In this document: piece after piece, positions 25,801 to 36,290 of the stretch
Layout: each line of letters opens with the position of its first letter
Numbering within the stretch: position 1 is the first letter of the stretch
Assembly: GCA_026826555.1 (NCBI GenBank)
Contig: JAKSZT010054335.1
Span: 10,350,936 to 10,414,935, forward strand
Source of the DNA: Tolypeutes matacus
Lineage: Eukaryota > Chordata > Mammalia > Cingulata > Chlamyphoridae
Direction of reading: 5' to 3'
DNA: 64,000 bases
Program-made: the position numbers and the translations under genes
Notes under the pieces: model-generated
Seen by the model: only the letters and a program-made list of their open reading frames with translations
Told to the model about the DNA's origin: nothing
Database searches by the model: none

Positions 25801-26933
25801 ACTGCTGATCAGCCTCCAGCGCACACAGCAAAGAAGCTCCTAGTCCGAAATGGCCATCGTGCCATTGTTGGGAAACCCTGCTCCAGACCTGTCTAGGGGT
25901 GCCCCCACCGCCCCCACCGCCCAGCTGCTGAGTGTTGGCCACCCCCTTCTCCGGGAGCTGCCTGCAGCCCAAAAGGAGCCACCTCAAAAGACAGGCCGAG
26001 ACACTCCCTCCCTCCCCAGCACCATCAGACCAAGAGCAAGGTGAGACGGGCTCCCCCTGACTTAGGGTGGGACAGCTCTGGGGAGCCACTCACATTTCAG
26101 AGCTTTCCTGTGGCACCAGACTGAAGCTAGTCTCTAGCCAAGGCGCTTTCCTCTCTGCCCTGCTCCTCTCACTTCCTGACAGCCCCCATCAATAAACCAA
26201 TGGAGCAAGAACCCCTAAGACAGCTTGATAAAAAGACCAGGTGGCTCTTTACCTGGCCCAGTGACGGCTTGTTGACTTTGATCATGATCTGAATTCTGCC
26301 AGTCCCACCCGATGACGGGCAAATTGGGTTATATTTGCTTTGAGACACCACTGTGTCTAGATCATTTCCTCTCCTGTGAATCTGCTCCCCTCCTCCTAGG
26401 GAGCCAGAAAAGGTCCCCATTCAAATTTACCCCCAACTATTTTGAGAATCTCTGCATACTTTCCTTCTTGGGCAGATGAGGCAATAGGTCTCCCATCCCA
26501 TTTTTTTCATTAAGCTATTTTTAATTGGGTTTCCATGAATTGCATCAAAAAATTCTTACTAATTAAAGATAAAAGTTAACTGTTACTAAACAGTCCCACT
26601 GAATAAAGGGGCATTTATTACCAAAGTCAGTTCATGGGCGATAGTTACTACATGCTGGGTAGAGAGGACAAAACTTTTAGGAGCACTAAAGGTACCATTT
26701 TACCTGGATACCATATTACTTAGCATGGATTATCCATGGTGGTTTTTTAATTTTATTTTTAATATTTTTGATCCTTGCTAAATTGCCTCCATCTTCAGTA
26801 TGTTTGTGAGTTGAAGGGCTTAGGAAAAATGAAGCTAGCGTTCCTTTGCTTTTCTGCTCCTATACTATAGAATTATCATATAAGTTTAGGAAAGAAGTTA
26901 CTTTTGACTGCACAACTCTAAAGTATCTTTCCA

Positions 26934-27340
26934 TGTTGGGGACAACGAAGGTGGCATGTCTATTCACCTTCAGCAATGCCGGCAACATGCAACATGGCCG
27001 CCAGGGTTGAAACAACAGCTTAAGCTATAATTAGCCTTCTTCTTCGGTAGTTCGCGCCAAAAGACGCCAAAAGAATAGTTCACGCCCAAAGTTTGCGCCA
27101 AAAGCACTAACCTCCGCAGCCGCCACCTACCCTAGCAACAGCATCCACCAATCCTAAACCGCCACCCGTCCTTATTAGCCACCCCCTCTTCCTTTAGAGT
27201 ATATATACCCTGCCCCTTCAATAAACTTTTGCAGCTTGATCAGAATCCTGTCTTGCTGTCGTTCTTCGTGTCTCTTGTCCCATACCATTCTTCCCTCATA
27301 GGAGCTGGAGCCCCAGTTGACTGTCCCGCGGGCCGGGACA
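26934..27340 (+). mobile_element. solo LTR of an endogenous retrovirus with 6-bp target duplication
   Basis: The element starts TGTTGGGGACA and ends CCGGGACA. It is flanked on both sides by the direct repeat tttcca (26928-26933 and 27341-27346), so both ends are exact. Inside, in the right order for an LTR, are a TATA-like box (atatata, 27201-27207) and an AATAAA polyadenylation signal (27220-27225), followed by a short R/U5-like part. The length is 407 bp. There is no internal region or second LTR, so this is a solo LTR left by recombination. TG...CA ends with a 6-bp duplication are usual for betaretrovirus-like (class II) elements. The perfect duplication argues for a fairly recent insertion. 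No viral protein is encoded. Confidence 0.88.
27030..27110 (+). promoter_or_regulatory. cluster of GCGCCAAA-type (E2F-like) motifs in the LTR U3
   Basis: Within about 60 bp the LTR carries cgcgccaaaag, gacgccaaaag, cacgcccaaag and tgcgccaaaag. Their complement gives TTTTGGCGCG and TTTTGGCGCA, which fit the E2F consensus (TTTSGCGCS) fully or nearly, with two weaker copies between. The spacing and repetition suggest an enhancer made of duplicated sites upstream of the TATA-like box. Binding is inferred only from motif match. Confidence 0.55.
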
Positions 27341-27346
27341 TTTCCA

Positions 27347-28150
27347 TGATCAGCTTGAAAAGTCAGCTTTTGTACTAGAGTCATCAGTGTTTATTGTGAG
27401 GTCATCATAATTTGAAAATGCTGGGGTTTAGAAGCATTGTAGATGAATATCTTTTCTTGTATTGGGCATTGCTTACAATACTAAATCCATCATCGGATAT
27501 TAACTATTGTCCTTCAGGATTGAAACAGACATAAACAGGAACTCGATGATGTGAGTGATGCTCACACAGAGAACAGCGATCGTGCTGTCAAATGCACCGC
27601 CAGAAAAACCCGAGGTTGGTTTGTCAGAGCAAAGTACTCCAGAAAACATTGAAATCAGACTTTGCTTTTTGACCAAAAAGCTGGGGACATAAGGGAACGG
27701 AGAGAAGATAAGGTGTGTATCGAGAAAAGAAAGGAGTCCTGACACCTGAAAAGCTGGCAACAGCCCCACGGTGCTGTTTCTCTCAGAACCCAGCACTGCC
27801 CTGCTTACACCGTCCATGTCGTAGCCATGTGTCTCTGATACGTTTCCTTTTTTAGAAGCTTTGAGTGCCTTAAAAGTTCCATCAAATTTAAAAGGCAGTT
27901 GTCATTCTTTTATGTCTTAGACCATGGGAGAAGACGGGCCCTGCAGACCAGAGGCAGAACTTTCACTCTGCTGTGCATTTTGCTCCTGTGTGCTTGTTCT
28001 CTCTCACAGCGTTTTCTGTCTGTCTGTCTTTTTTTTTTAATATTAAACCAGGGCTTTATTGTGCGAATGTAATACGTAAAATACACCTTATTGACAAAAA
28101 CCAGATCAGGAACTCATTTGTTTCACTTGGAAGTACTTGTAGGTGACTGA
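27347..28150. other. intergenic, no gene seen
   Basis: Mostly AT-rich unique sequence with a poly-T run at 28030-28038 just before the 17-bp minisatellite. A 105-codon minus-strand ORF (27500-27817) has no recognisable feature. Confidence 0.5.
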
Positions 28151-28727
28151 GTGATGGGCGACCTTGAGCGATGGGCGACCTTGAGCGGTGGGCGACGCCG
28201 AGCGGTGGGGGACCCTGAGTGGTGGGCGACCCTGAGCGGTGGGGGGCCTTGAGCGATGGGCGACCTTGAGCAGTGGGCGACCCCGAGCAGTGGGGGACAT
28301 TGAGCAGTGGGGGACCCTGAGCGGTGGGGGATATTGAGCGGTGGGGGACATTGAGCGGTGGGGGACCCCGAGTGATGGGGGACATTGAGCGGTGGGGGAC
28401 CCCGAGCGATGGGGGACATTGAACGGTGGGGGACCTTGAGCGGTGGGGGACCCCGAGCGATGGGCAACCCCGAGCAGTGGGGGACATTGAGTGATGGGCG
28501 ACGCTGAGCGGTGGGGGACATTGAGCGGTGGAGGACCCCGAGCGGTGGGGGACATTGAGCAGTGGGGGACCCTGAGCGGTGGGCGACCCCAAGCGGTGGG
28601 CGACGCCGAGCGGTGGGCGACCCCGAGCGGTGGGGGACCCCGAGCGGTGGGCGACCCCGAGCGGTGGGCGACCCTGAGCGGTGGGGGACCCTGAGCGGTG
28701 GGGGACCCTGAGCGCTGGGCGACGCCA
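28151..28727. repeat. 17-bp minisatellite, about 34 copies
   Basis: The unit is approximately ggtgggggaccctgagc, with regular alternation of g/c at 'gggg/gggc' and of ccctg, cattg, cccg and ccttg in the second half. The array is phased at 17 bp over 577 bp. Because 17 is not a multiple of three, all three minus-strand frames read through it as near-identical Ser/Pro/His/Arg-rich repeats, giving ORFs of 178, 222 and 201 codons. These are by-products, not genes. Confidence 0.95.
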
Positions 28728-29700
28728 TCGGCGGGCAGCACCGTGTGCTGGGCGTGCAGCAGCTGTAGGTGCACAGGGGCCCGGGAGGCTCAGACGGTGG
28801 GGAGCTGGGGGTCCTGAGGAGGTCGGGGGCTAGACTGGGCCGGGGCCCTGAGAGAGTCAGGAAGAAGCGGTCTGGTGTCTGGGGCCGACCCTGGAAGCGG
28901 AGGGGTTCTGGGAAGTCACAGGGCCCAGCACCACCCCCCTGAGCAGCACCCCCCGAGCAGCGTCCCCCGAGCAGCGAGCCCCCCCAAGCAGCGAGCCCCC
29001 CGAGCAGCCTCAGGAGGAGCGGGGAGGCTGGGGCCAGGAGTGAAACGGGGCCGTTGCCGTCCTCTCCGTGACGGTCATTTTCTAGGTCACAAACCCCTTT
29101 GGGGGTTGAAGACGTGTGCTCTGGTCAAAGCGTGCAGGTGGCCCCGGGCCCTGACAGCGCGCCTGGCGCCCTCTCCTCCCTCGGCAGAGGCCGCGCTGCC
29201 GCTCTCTAACCCCCGCTGTCTTCGCCCGGTAGACTGATTTCAGGTTGGCGGCATCGTTTGCGGTAGCAGAACCCGCATCCCTGAGCGTGTCCCACCCCAG
29301 GATTAGGAGGTGCACGGCAGCCGCACTGCCCCCCACAGATCAGGCAGGCCGTCTGGGGGCTGCAATTCCGCTCTTGGCGTCCGGGCCGCACCCACCTGCC
29401 GGGCGCGCTGCTCCAAAAGCCGGAGAGCAGCAGCAGGCGTTCAGGGTGGAGGCGCTGTCCGTGGTTCCCGATGCACCCCCTTCTCGGGACGACAGCACTG
29501 AGGTGGTGGGCCCTGCGGAGGCCTCGCTCCGGCAGCTGAGGTGACCTACAGCCCGCCCCCGCCCCGGCCGCCACCCAGGCCGCCTCCGGCTGCTCCCGGG
29601 CAGTGGCTGCGCGATGGCGAGGGGGCGTCTTAGACGGCGCTGCCTGCGGCCCTCGCGCCCGCGCCCACGCCTTTCACGAGGTCAGAGGCCCTGCCTCACC
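28728..29700. other. GC- and CpG-rich block without recognisable gene
   Basis: The block continues the GC-rich minisatellite and has frequent CpG. At about 28930-29010 a small run of 'ccccgagcagc' words repeats five or six times. Several overlapping ORFs exist on both strands, as expected for GC-rich sequence with few stops, and none resembles a known protein. It could be an orphan CpG island or a non-coding RNA promoter. Confidence 0.4.
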
Positions 29701-31260
29701 CCCTCCTGGGTAAGCCCGTCTTTCTGCTTCTCGGAAGAGCTGGCGTCCACCCAGCGTGGCTGCAGGACCCAGCTGCGTTGTTAGCAAATCCCAGCCTAGG
29801 TGGCCCTGCCATCCCCGCGCCACCCCAGAGGTCCCTCCTGGTCCCTCCGTGTCTACAGATGGAGATGCTGCTCCATCCAGATCCCGCAGGAAGCTGCCCC
29901 ACCCGGTGGAGAGGAAGAGGCACCCCGTAACACGCAGGCGCCTGGGCGGAGGGAGGCTCCCCACAAGTCCTGGGGGCTGGCCCAGCGGGGAGGAGGAGAC
30001 CTTGACCCACAGCCAGCACGCGGCAGCTCGGTTTACAGCTCCAGGCTTCTGTCACTTCCAGCTAACGCCCTCCTTGCGTTTCTAAAGAAACTCTTTCTTT
30101 GTTCCTGAATGGGCCTTGTTTTGATGCCTTGGTTATTTGGTTTTTATGGTAGAAATTTATGCCTCGTTTTTGTGTCCTGTTAACACCTACAAGGAGTCTT
30201 ATCAAGGCTGTGGCCCTTTCCCAGGAACAGCCACATATGCACATTCACGGAGTTAGGGAGTGCCAGGGGCGTCTGTCTGCTTCCCACCCCCATGCTCCTC
30301 CCGGAGTCCCGGAGTTCACGATCTCAGATTTAGAACCTGCTCTGTAGAAGCCAAAGGGGGGAAGTGAGCAGAGGCCAAAGACTGGGATTTCAGCGTAAGG
30401 ATCAAAATGCAGCCAGGCCCGGGAACAGTGGCCGAGAGCCAGGCTGGTCCTCGCTGAACCAATAACTCCCACGGGGTCTTGGATTCTCCTGCTCTCCTTC
30501 CTTCCTTTACTCCCACAGAGTACTGCATTTTAAAACTACTGCGCTAAAGCTGACTAATGTCTGCACGTCCCTGCTAAACAGCCTTTTGCTTTTCCTAAGT
30601 GTGCTTAACATGAAGTCTGCTTGTGCCGTCTCTTGGTCTCAGGGCAGCTGATGTAGACATCCACATGGAAATTAAAAATTAAAAATAAGGTGAGGGAACA
30701 ACCCAGGCTTCTTCAGCAAGATGTTCAGCTTGCCTTAACCCTGGTGTTTCCATTGACCTGCTTTGCTGCTGCAGGGAAACCCTTAACTTCATGGCGTCTC
30801 CTTTCCACAAAATAGGAAAACCTTTGCGCTATCAAACCCTGGTGCCTGGTGCAGGTCATCTGTCTGATTTTGAAGGGTTTGAAGGCCCTAAGCTTTCTGA
30901 CACTACTGCAGGCAAAATACCTTCGCACATAATTAACAAAATTCACTCTTAAGCAGATTTTATTCTGCAAACACAAAAATGACGCAAGTTTGAACATGCA
31001 GAATAGAACTCTTTTCTTTCCACTCCTGCACATCTCTTTCTACCTTAGTCTGGCTGAGGCAAAGCCATGCTGACAGTTTGCAAAGCAGATACGTGTTTCT
31101 AGAGGAAGATAGAATGCAGACACACCACAGAGGTGTGGGGATGCAGCAAGTGCTTGTCCATTCATTGTGGATTCGCGGCCGGCTGGCAAGGTGGTAAAAC
31201 CACCCTGAGTTCCAGGCACCACGCCTGTGGGCAATGGGCTTCTGCTGAATTAACACCGAG
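29701..31260. other. intergenic, no gene seen
   Basis: GC content drops across this stretch. I recognise no exon, RNA gene or clear mobile element. The short ORFs overlap one another on both strands without coding features. Confidence 0.5.
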
Positions 31261-31265
31261 CCACA

Positions 31266-31470
31266 ACAACTACAGCAAACCCAGCCAAACTACACCAAAC
31301 CAACCCAACCAAACTGCACCAACCCAAAATCTACCAAACCCAACCAACCAAACCACAGCAAACCAAACCAACCAAACCAACCAAACCAACCCAAAATCTA
31401 CCAAATCCAACCAAACTACGCCAAACCAACCAAACCAAACCAACCAAACCAACCAAATCAAACTACACCA
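31266..31470. repeat. A/C-only (CCAAA)n-like repeat, left part
   Basis: About 200 bp are made almost wholly of A and C on the plus strand, built of ccaaa, ccaacc and caaaatctacc words. The same pattern resumes to the right of the SINE, so the array was one unit before the insertion. Confidence 0.85.
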
Positions 31471-31685
31471 GGGAAGCGGCTGTGGCTCAATCAGTAGGGC
31501 TCCCGTTTACCATATGGGAGGCCCCGGGTTTGGTTCCCAGGGCCTCCTGGTGAGGGCAGGCCCGCCCACACGGTGTGGTTGGCTGACCCAGCGAGCACAA
31601 GCAGCAAGGGGGGGATAAATGAATAAATAAATAAAATCTTTAAAAAAAAAAAAAAGATAATACAAAAACTTTATATATAAAAAAA
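31471..31685 (+). mobile_element. tRNA-derived SINE (xenarthran DAS-type) inserted in the A/C repeat
   Basis: The head gggaagcggctgtggctcaa carries a box A-like tggctcaatcagtagg. The box B-like ggtttggttccc follows about 40 bp later, so an internal RNA polymerase III promoter is present. The body contains ggcctcctggtgagggcagg and caagcagcaagg, and the element ends in an aaataaataaaatcttt A-rich tail. The 11-bp duplication aaactacacca lies at 31460-31470 and again at 31686-31696, marking insertion by L1-type target-primed reverse transcription. Family assignment is from memory of armadillo and sloth SINEs. Confidence 0.85.
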
Positions 31686-31770
31686 AAACTACACCAACCC
31701 TGAATCCACCAACCAAACCAAACTACACCAACTCAAACCAAACCACAGCAAGTCAAATGACACCAGACCC
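31686..31770. repeat. A/C-only (CCAAA)n-like repeat, right part
   Basis: The plus strand continues accaaccaaaccaaac with the same composition as the left part. It begins with the target-site duplicate of the SINE. Confidence 0.8.
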
Positions 31771-33316
31771 AGCCAACCACACTTGGTGTATGCGTACGTG
31801 TGCACGTGTCGTGGAATGTAAACTCCGCTATCACTTACGCTCCCAGAGAGAGGATTTTTCGTCTTGTCCATTTGTTCCAGAAAATTGCTTGGTACATAGT
31901 TAGATACCCAATAAAAATTTGTTGAATTAATTATTTTCAGTTTTATTAACAAATTATTTTGTTGACTTTAATGCCTTTAATTAATACAAAGAAATGAGCA
32001 AACAAAACAAAGCCCTACTGGTGTTGCTAGTGAGAAATCCTAATGTAATCCCCAGCCACCCAGAGCAGTTAAATCCTAGTATTTGGAAAATGCGCACAGC
32101 ATTCCTAACAGAAAAGAGCCTGCTCCTGGTCCTGTCTTCTTGTGCTGCACAGACTGTAGGGAATTTCATCATCTCCTTCGGAGGGAGCGTGTGCACCAGG
32201 GGAGAAAACACAGGGACGGTGCTGGGCATAAGGGAGTCTGCCTCCCCCAGGGCCCCGAAGCCGCGCTGCAATCCAGCGGGGCCTGCACCTTCAGGCGGCC
32301 TTTGGACCAGGCACACGCCCCGCAAAAGGCAATCGTTTGTCAGAAATGTAGTCCATTTTGGAGACTGGAAATGTTTCCCATCTTTCAAAAGCTGAACAGC
32401 CCCACCTCCACCCGCGCCTGAAGACCTGGCCTGCCTGGTGCTCTGGGACCCGGCGGGAGAAGGAAGGGCGGAACCTGCAGAGCAGGGCAGCGGCCTCTGA
32501 GCCGTGGCCGCTCTCAAGCCGGTCTGGCCTGCTCGTCTCTGCTCCCAGGCCCTCGAGGACGTTCGGACAGAGTCCTCAAGGTTTTTGTCGAAAGAATGAA
32601 TTTCAGCCAGGACTCCCCGTTTCCTCGGGAAAGGGAGGGGATGGTGGTGGGCCATCAGGTTAAATGCTTCTCATGTAAAGTCACCAGCCGGCGATGACAA
32701 GTTCTATCATGTTCTGAAAGACGGCCCTCCTAAAAGGCCACTTATGTGAGATGTTAGAATCTAACCCAGGCGTTAATGCTTGTAATGGGAGAACATGTAT
32801 TTCCTCTCCGGGAGGAAGGCTTCCCACCCAGCAATGAGGGGAAGACAAAATTGGTTCAGTTATGTCTAGAGAAGCAAAGGTTAGCCTAGCTTCTAGGCCT
32901 TTCTGTGTCAGCCTTCTTTTCGTCTTCTTAGAGTTACTGCCTGTAAACAGCTGGGGCTGGCCCAGGGCGTCAGGGCCATGGCTCGTGCAGCTCTGACCGT
33001 CAGCAGATGGTCAGCCCCTTTCTTCCCTGAGCCCACTTGGCAGACACAACGGAGCACTCAGGAAGAAGACAGTGGAAACTTCTGCCCCGCTGCCCACTTC
33101 TTCCCGAGACAAGAGAAAAGCATATACCACATGCTTAGTCTTTACGGCGCACTTTCAGAGCCCTTACGGAGAGGCTGGAATGTGTGAGGCTATTTTATTT
33201 TAGTTTTTAAAATTTCCGTCTCTAATCTGTCCACTGATGAAGAGCAGAGCTCGAGATAAGATTGTGAGGGCTTCCAGATTTGGAAAGTCTGGATGAATCA
33301 AGATTTGGAAGAGTGC
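31771..33316. other. intergenic, no gene seen
   Basis: The segment contains a MIR/L2-like tail at about 31880-31925 (ttgcttggtacatagttaga then caataaaaatttg) and a moderately GC-rich part at 32200-32650. A 224-codon minus-strand ORF and a 133-codon plus-strand ORF overlap there. Neither has a recognisable domain, and mutual overlap on opposite strands argues against both. Confidence 0.5.
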
Positions 33317-34247
33317 CGTTAGGGTTAGGGTCAGGGTCAGGGTCAGGGTTAGGGTTAGGGTTAAACTTAGGGTCAGGGTCAGAGTCAGGGTTAAGGTTAT
33401 GGTTAGGGTCAGGGTCAGGGATAGGGTCAGGGTCAGGGTCAGGGTTAGGGTTAGGGTTAGAGTCAGGGTTAAGGTTAGGGATAGGGTCAGGGTCAGGGTT
33501 AAGGTTAGGGTCAGGGTCAGGGTCAGGGTTANNNNNNNNNNGGTCAGGGTCAGGGTTAAGGTTAGGGTCAGGGTCAGGGTCAGGGTTAAGGTCAGGGTCA
33601 GGGTTAGGGTTAGGTTTAGGGTTAGGGTTAAAGTTAGGGTCAGAGTCAAGGTTAAGGTTAGGATTAGAGTCAGGGTCAGGGTCAGGGTCAGGGATAGGGT
33701 CAGGGTCAGGGTCAGGGTTAAGGTTAGGGTCAGGGTCAGGGTCAGGGTCAGGGTTAGGGTTAGGTTTAGGGTTAGGGTTAAAGTTAGGGTCAGGGTCAGA
33801 GTCAAGGTTAAGGTTAGGGTTAGAGTCAGGGTCAGGGTCAGGGATAGGGTCAGGGTCAGGGTCAGGGTTAGGGTTAGGGTTAGAGTCAGGGTTAAGGTTA
33901 GGGATAGGGTCAGGGTCAGGGTCAGGGTTAAGGTTAGGGTCAGGGTCAGGGTTAAGGTCAGGGTCAGGGTCAGGGTTAAGGTTAGGGTCAGGGTCAGGGT
34001 TAGGGTCAGGGTCAGGGTCAGGGTCAGGGTTAGGGTTAGAGTCAGGATTAAGGTTAGGGATAGGGTCAGGGTCAGGGTCAGGGTTAAGGTTAGGGTCAGG
34101 GTTAAGGTCAGGGTCAGGGTCAGGGTCAGGGTCAGGGTCAGGGTTAGGGTTAGGGATAGGGTCAGGGTCAGGGTTAAGGTTAGGGTCAGGGTCAGGGTCA
34201 GGGTCAGGGTCAGGGTTAAGGTCAGGGTCAGGGTCAGGGTCAGGGTG
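33317..34247. repeat. interstitial telomere-like array (TTAGGG / TCAGGG)n
   Basis: About 930 bp are made of hexamers related to the vertebrate telomere repeat, with the G-rich strand on plus. TCAGGG is the commonest unit and is mixed with TTAGGG, TTAAGG, ATAGGG and AGTCAGGG-type variants. A higher-order pattern is visible: the string taggtttagggttagggtta occurs at 33611 and again 160 bp later at 33771 in similar context. A 10-N gap (33532-33541) interrupts the array, so its true length is unknown. The ORFs of about 300-370 codons across it (Leu-Thr, Pro-Asp-Asn, Ser-Gly or Arg-Val repeats) are translated repeat, not proteins. Confidence 0.96.
33532..33541. other. assembly gap of 10 N
   Basis: Ten unresolved bases inside the telomere-like array. 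A run of exactly 10 is likely a placeholder, so the missing length is unknown. Confidence 0.95.
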
Positions 34248-35841
34248 CTCCCTAGAGCACATGGCCTCCACTGGCCACCCCACCCCACCTGTGGTTCGTG
34301 AAGGTCGTAAATCACAAAACAACCTCAGCCTTCTTATCACCATTAAAGTTCAGGTAGTGCTGCAGACAGAATTTTAGGAATAATCCCTTTTTTCTTTAGT
34401 ATGTGTGCCAAGTGGTCACAAAATCAATTCTTGATCTCCAATTTCAGGTTAAATTCTAGAGCCTGTTTGAGCCCCAGATAACTTGGATAACACCCCTCCC
34501 CATCTCCCCATTCTGGGTTCCAGAGACTAAACAATGAGTAGACAAAGAGAAGGATTTAGGGCATTTTATGTTATTATATGTTATATTTCTCTTTCCCAAT
34601 ATAAATGACTTTTACATGTCCATATAGTTTTCATTGTAGCTTTATCACCTAGATATGTGAAAAGACAACATTGGGGCAGTTTTGGAATGACTTACAAATC
34701 CCCAAAAATACTTAAAATACTCAATTTTCAAAAATAAATATTGAGTCCTTTTAAGCTTCTCCTGCATCTCGCTCACCTTTCCTCTCAGAGGCTCATGGGT
34801 AGAAAACATCATGGGGCTAAGTCCTTGGAGCCTGGACGTGATTCCTGCTGCAGCTTCAGAGGGGCCGGCCGGTGCCGAGGAGGCCAGGACTGGGCAGGGC
34901 CGGTGGGATGGAGACGTACCTGGGAGGCCTCCCTCTGGTATCTAGTTCAATTAAGCTCCCAAAGGGGCAGGGAGACTTCAATTCACGACTAGCAAGCTGG
35001 ATATTAGCCCAGGTGTAGAAGGTTAGGATTTCAGCCAAGGACCTCAGTGCCAGAGTAGGAAACGGACAGCCTGTGACTGAGAAGACGCCCAGACGTGTGG
35101 ACTGGTTCCCTGTCCGTGTGTGATAGAACACAAAACATGGCGTGCGTGGGATGGACGTGCTTGCTTCTCTGTTCTGGGACATAACAGTGCTGGCAGCGCT
35201 GAGTGCGTCTCATAGAGATACTCGCCTTGCATCGGCACATGTTCCGTTAATCAGGAAGATTCCTCTTCATTTTGGGTCGAGGATGTTGTTATTTATACCT
35301 CTTGAAGCTGTTGACCAAAGAAATCCCTATAGCAGACCTCTGATTGCCACAGATTGCACTTCCTCTTCTCGGGCAGACGGAAGCAGCACATTCTGCAGCT
35401 TCCCTTGAAGTTAGGTTGGTGCTGTGCGACTGAATGTGACAGCAACCAGGCTGGTCGTGAGACCCACCCGAGACCCTCCTCCTTTCCTCAGGAGTGGAGG
35501 TGGGACTGGACAGAAGAAACCCGCTTGCCGAGCCATTGCTTGGAGAACAGCTTCTCAATCAAGCTGACCACCGTGTGATGAGAATCACAATTTTACTTTG
35601 ATCAGCTCTGAAATTTGGGTTGGTTTGGCCTACCCTAGAGTCAAGGGGGACAATCTCATTACCTGGGGCAGGGAAATATGTAAACTTATTCAGATCCACT
35701 CAAAACAAACAAACAAACAAAAAAAAAAACAAAAAAACAATCAATGGCAGGGAAGAGGCAGTTACATGTTGCTCTTTGGCTCATCTGGAAAATAAGAGAT
35801 CCGAATCTGAAAACCAAATACAAATTATCCCAACTCCCTTG
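34248..35841. other. intergenic, no gene seen
   Basis: Unique sequence with a short (CAAA)n/A-rich run at 35704-35738. ORFs of up to 108 codons at 34.7-35.6 kb occur on both strands without coding features. Confidence 0.5.
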
Positions 35842-36290
35842 GTGTCTTAGCTACTTATGGCTGCATAACAAGTCACCCCACTCAGTGGCTTAGAGCCGCA
35901 AACACTGATGACCGCCCGCGTCTGTGGGTCAGGAACCCGGCAGCAGCATGGTCAGGCAGGTGTCAGAGTGCAGGGGCAGTGCCGGCCAGGGCTGCAGCAT
36001 CTAAAGGCGTGCCTGGGCGGGAGGGTCCAAGCCCACAAGCCCTCGCGCCTCCCGGCTGCCGGCCGGGGGTCTCTGCTGCTTGCCAAGGGACTGCTGCCTG
36101 GAGCTGCTCACAGCAGCTTAGTTTTCCCCAGAGCGAGGGATCCAAGGGAGATGCAGAAGCTGCAATGTCCTCTAAAACCTAGTCTAGGAGGTGCGTGCCA
36201 CACTTCCGCCACGTTCTCTTTATCATACCCACCACCTATGACACCACGTGGGGGCAGCCACCAAAAGGCCCCCCCAGGGAGCTGATCACT
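35842..36290 (-). mobile_element. probable ancient MaLR/ERVL-type LTR relic
   Basis: The plus strand reads ggtgtcttagctacttatgg, then ctgcataacaagtcacccca and ctcagtggcttagag, followed by a gtgggtcaggaacc segment. Farther on it has aaaacctagtctaggaggtg and cacacttccgccacgttctc. This order is typical of reverse-oriented old LTRs of the MaLR/ERVL group in mammalian genomes. It is strongly diverged, boundaries are approximate and no coding sequence is present. Confidence 0.4.

Larger units (their letters stand above)
19120..26927. other. intergenic, AT-rich, scattered ancient repeats, no gene seen
   Basis: The segment is mostly unique AT-rich DNA with a few GC-richer islands (21100-21600, 22600-23450, 24950-25250, 25680-26160). 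Fragments of MIR/L2 type are recognisable at about 21560-21600 (gtgccttgcacatagtgagc) and 22640-22830. ORFs of up to 148 codons at 21.1-21.8 kb show no domain, signal or repeat pattern suggesting a protein. Confidence 0.5.

Noticed and set aside
26934..27340. full endogenous retrovirus at this site
   Set aside because: Target duplications directly flank a single LTR. No primer-binding site, internal region or second LTR follows.
28056..28774. three overlapping minus-strand frames of about 180-220 codons
   Set aside because: All three frames of a 17-bp minisatellite are open at once; there is no splice, promoter or domain evidence.
31471..31550. functional tRNA gene
   Set aside because: Box A- and B-like motifs are present, but the segment is the head of a SINE with body, A-rich tail and target duplication; a proper cloverleaf is not evident.
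31250..31770. CRISPR-like or satellite interpretation of the interrupted A/C repeat
   Set aside because: The repeats are irregular simple sequence and the interruption is a SINE with target duplication in a mammalian genome.
31981..32655. 224-codon minus-strand frame
   Set aside because: It overlaps equally plausible plus-strand frames and has no domain, signal peptide or known similarity.
33200..34377. frames of about 300-370 codons with Leu-Thr, Pro-Asp, Ser-Gly or Arg-Val repeats
   Set aside because: Telomere-like hexamers lack stops in several frames. These are pure translated repeat, interrupted by the gap.
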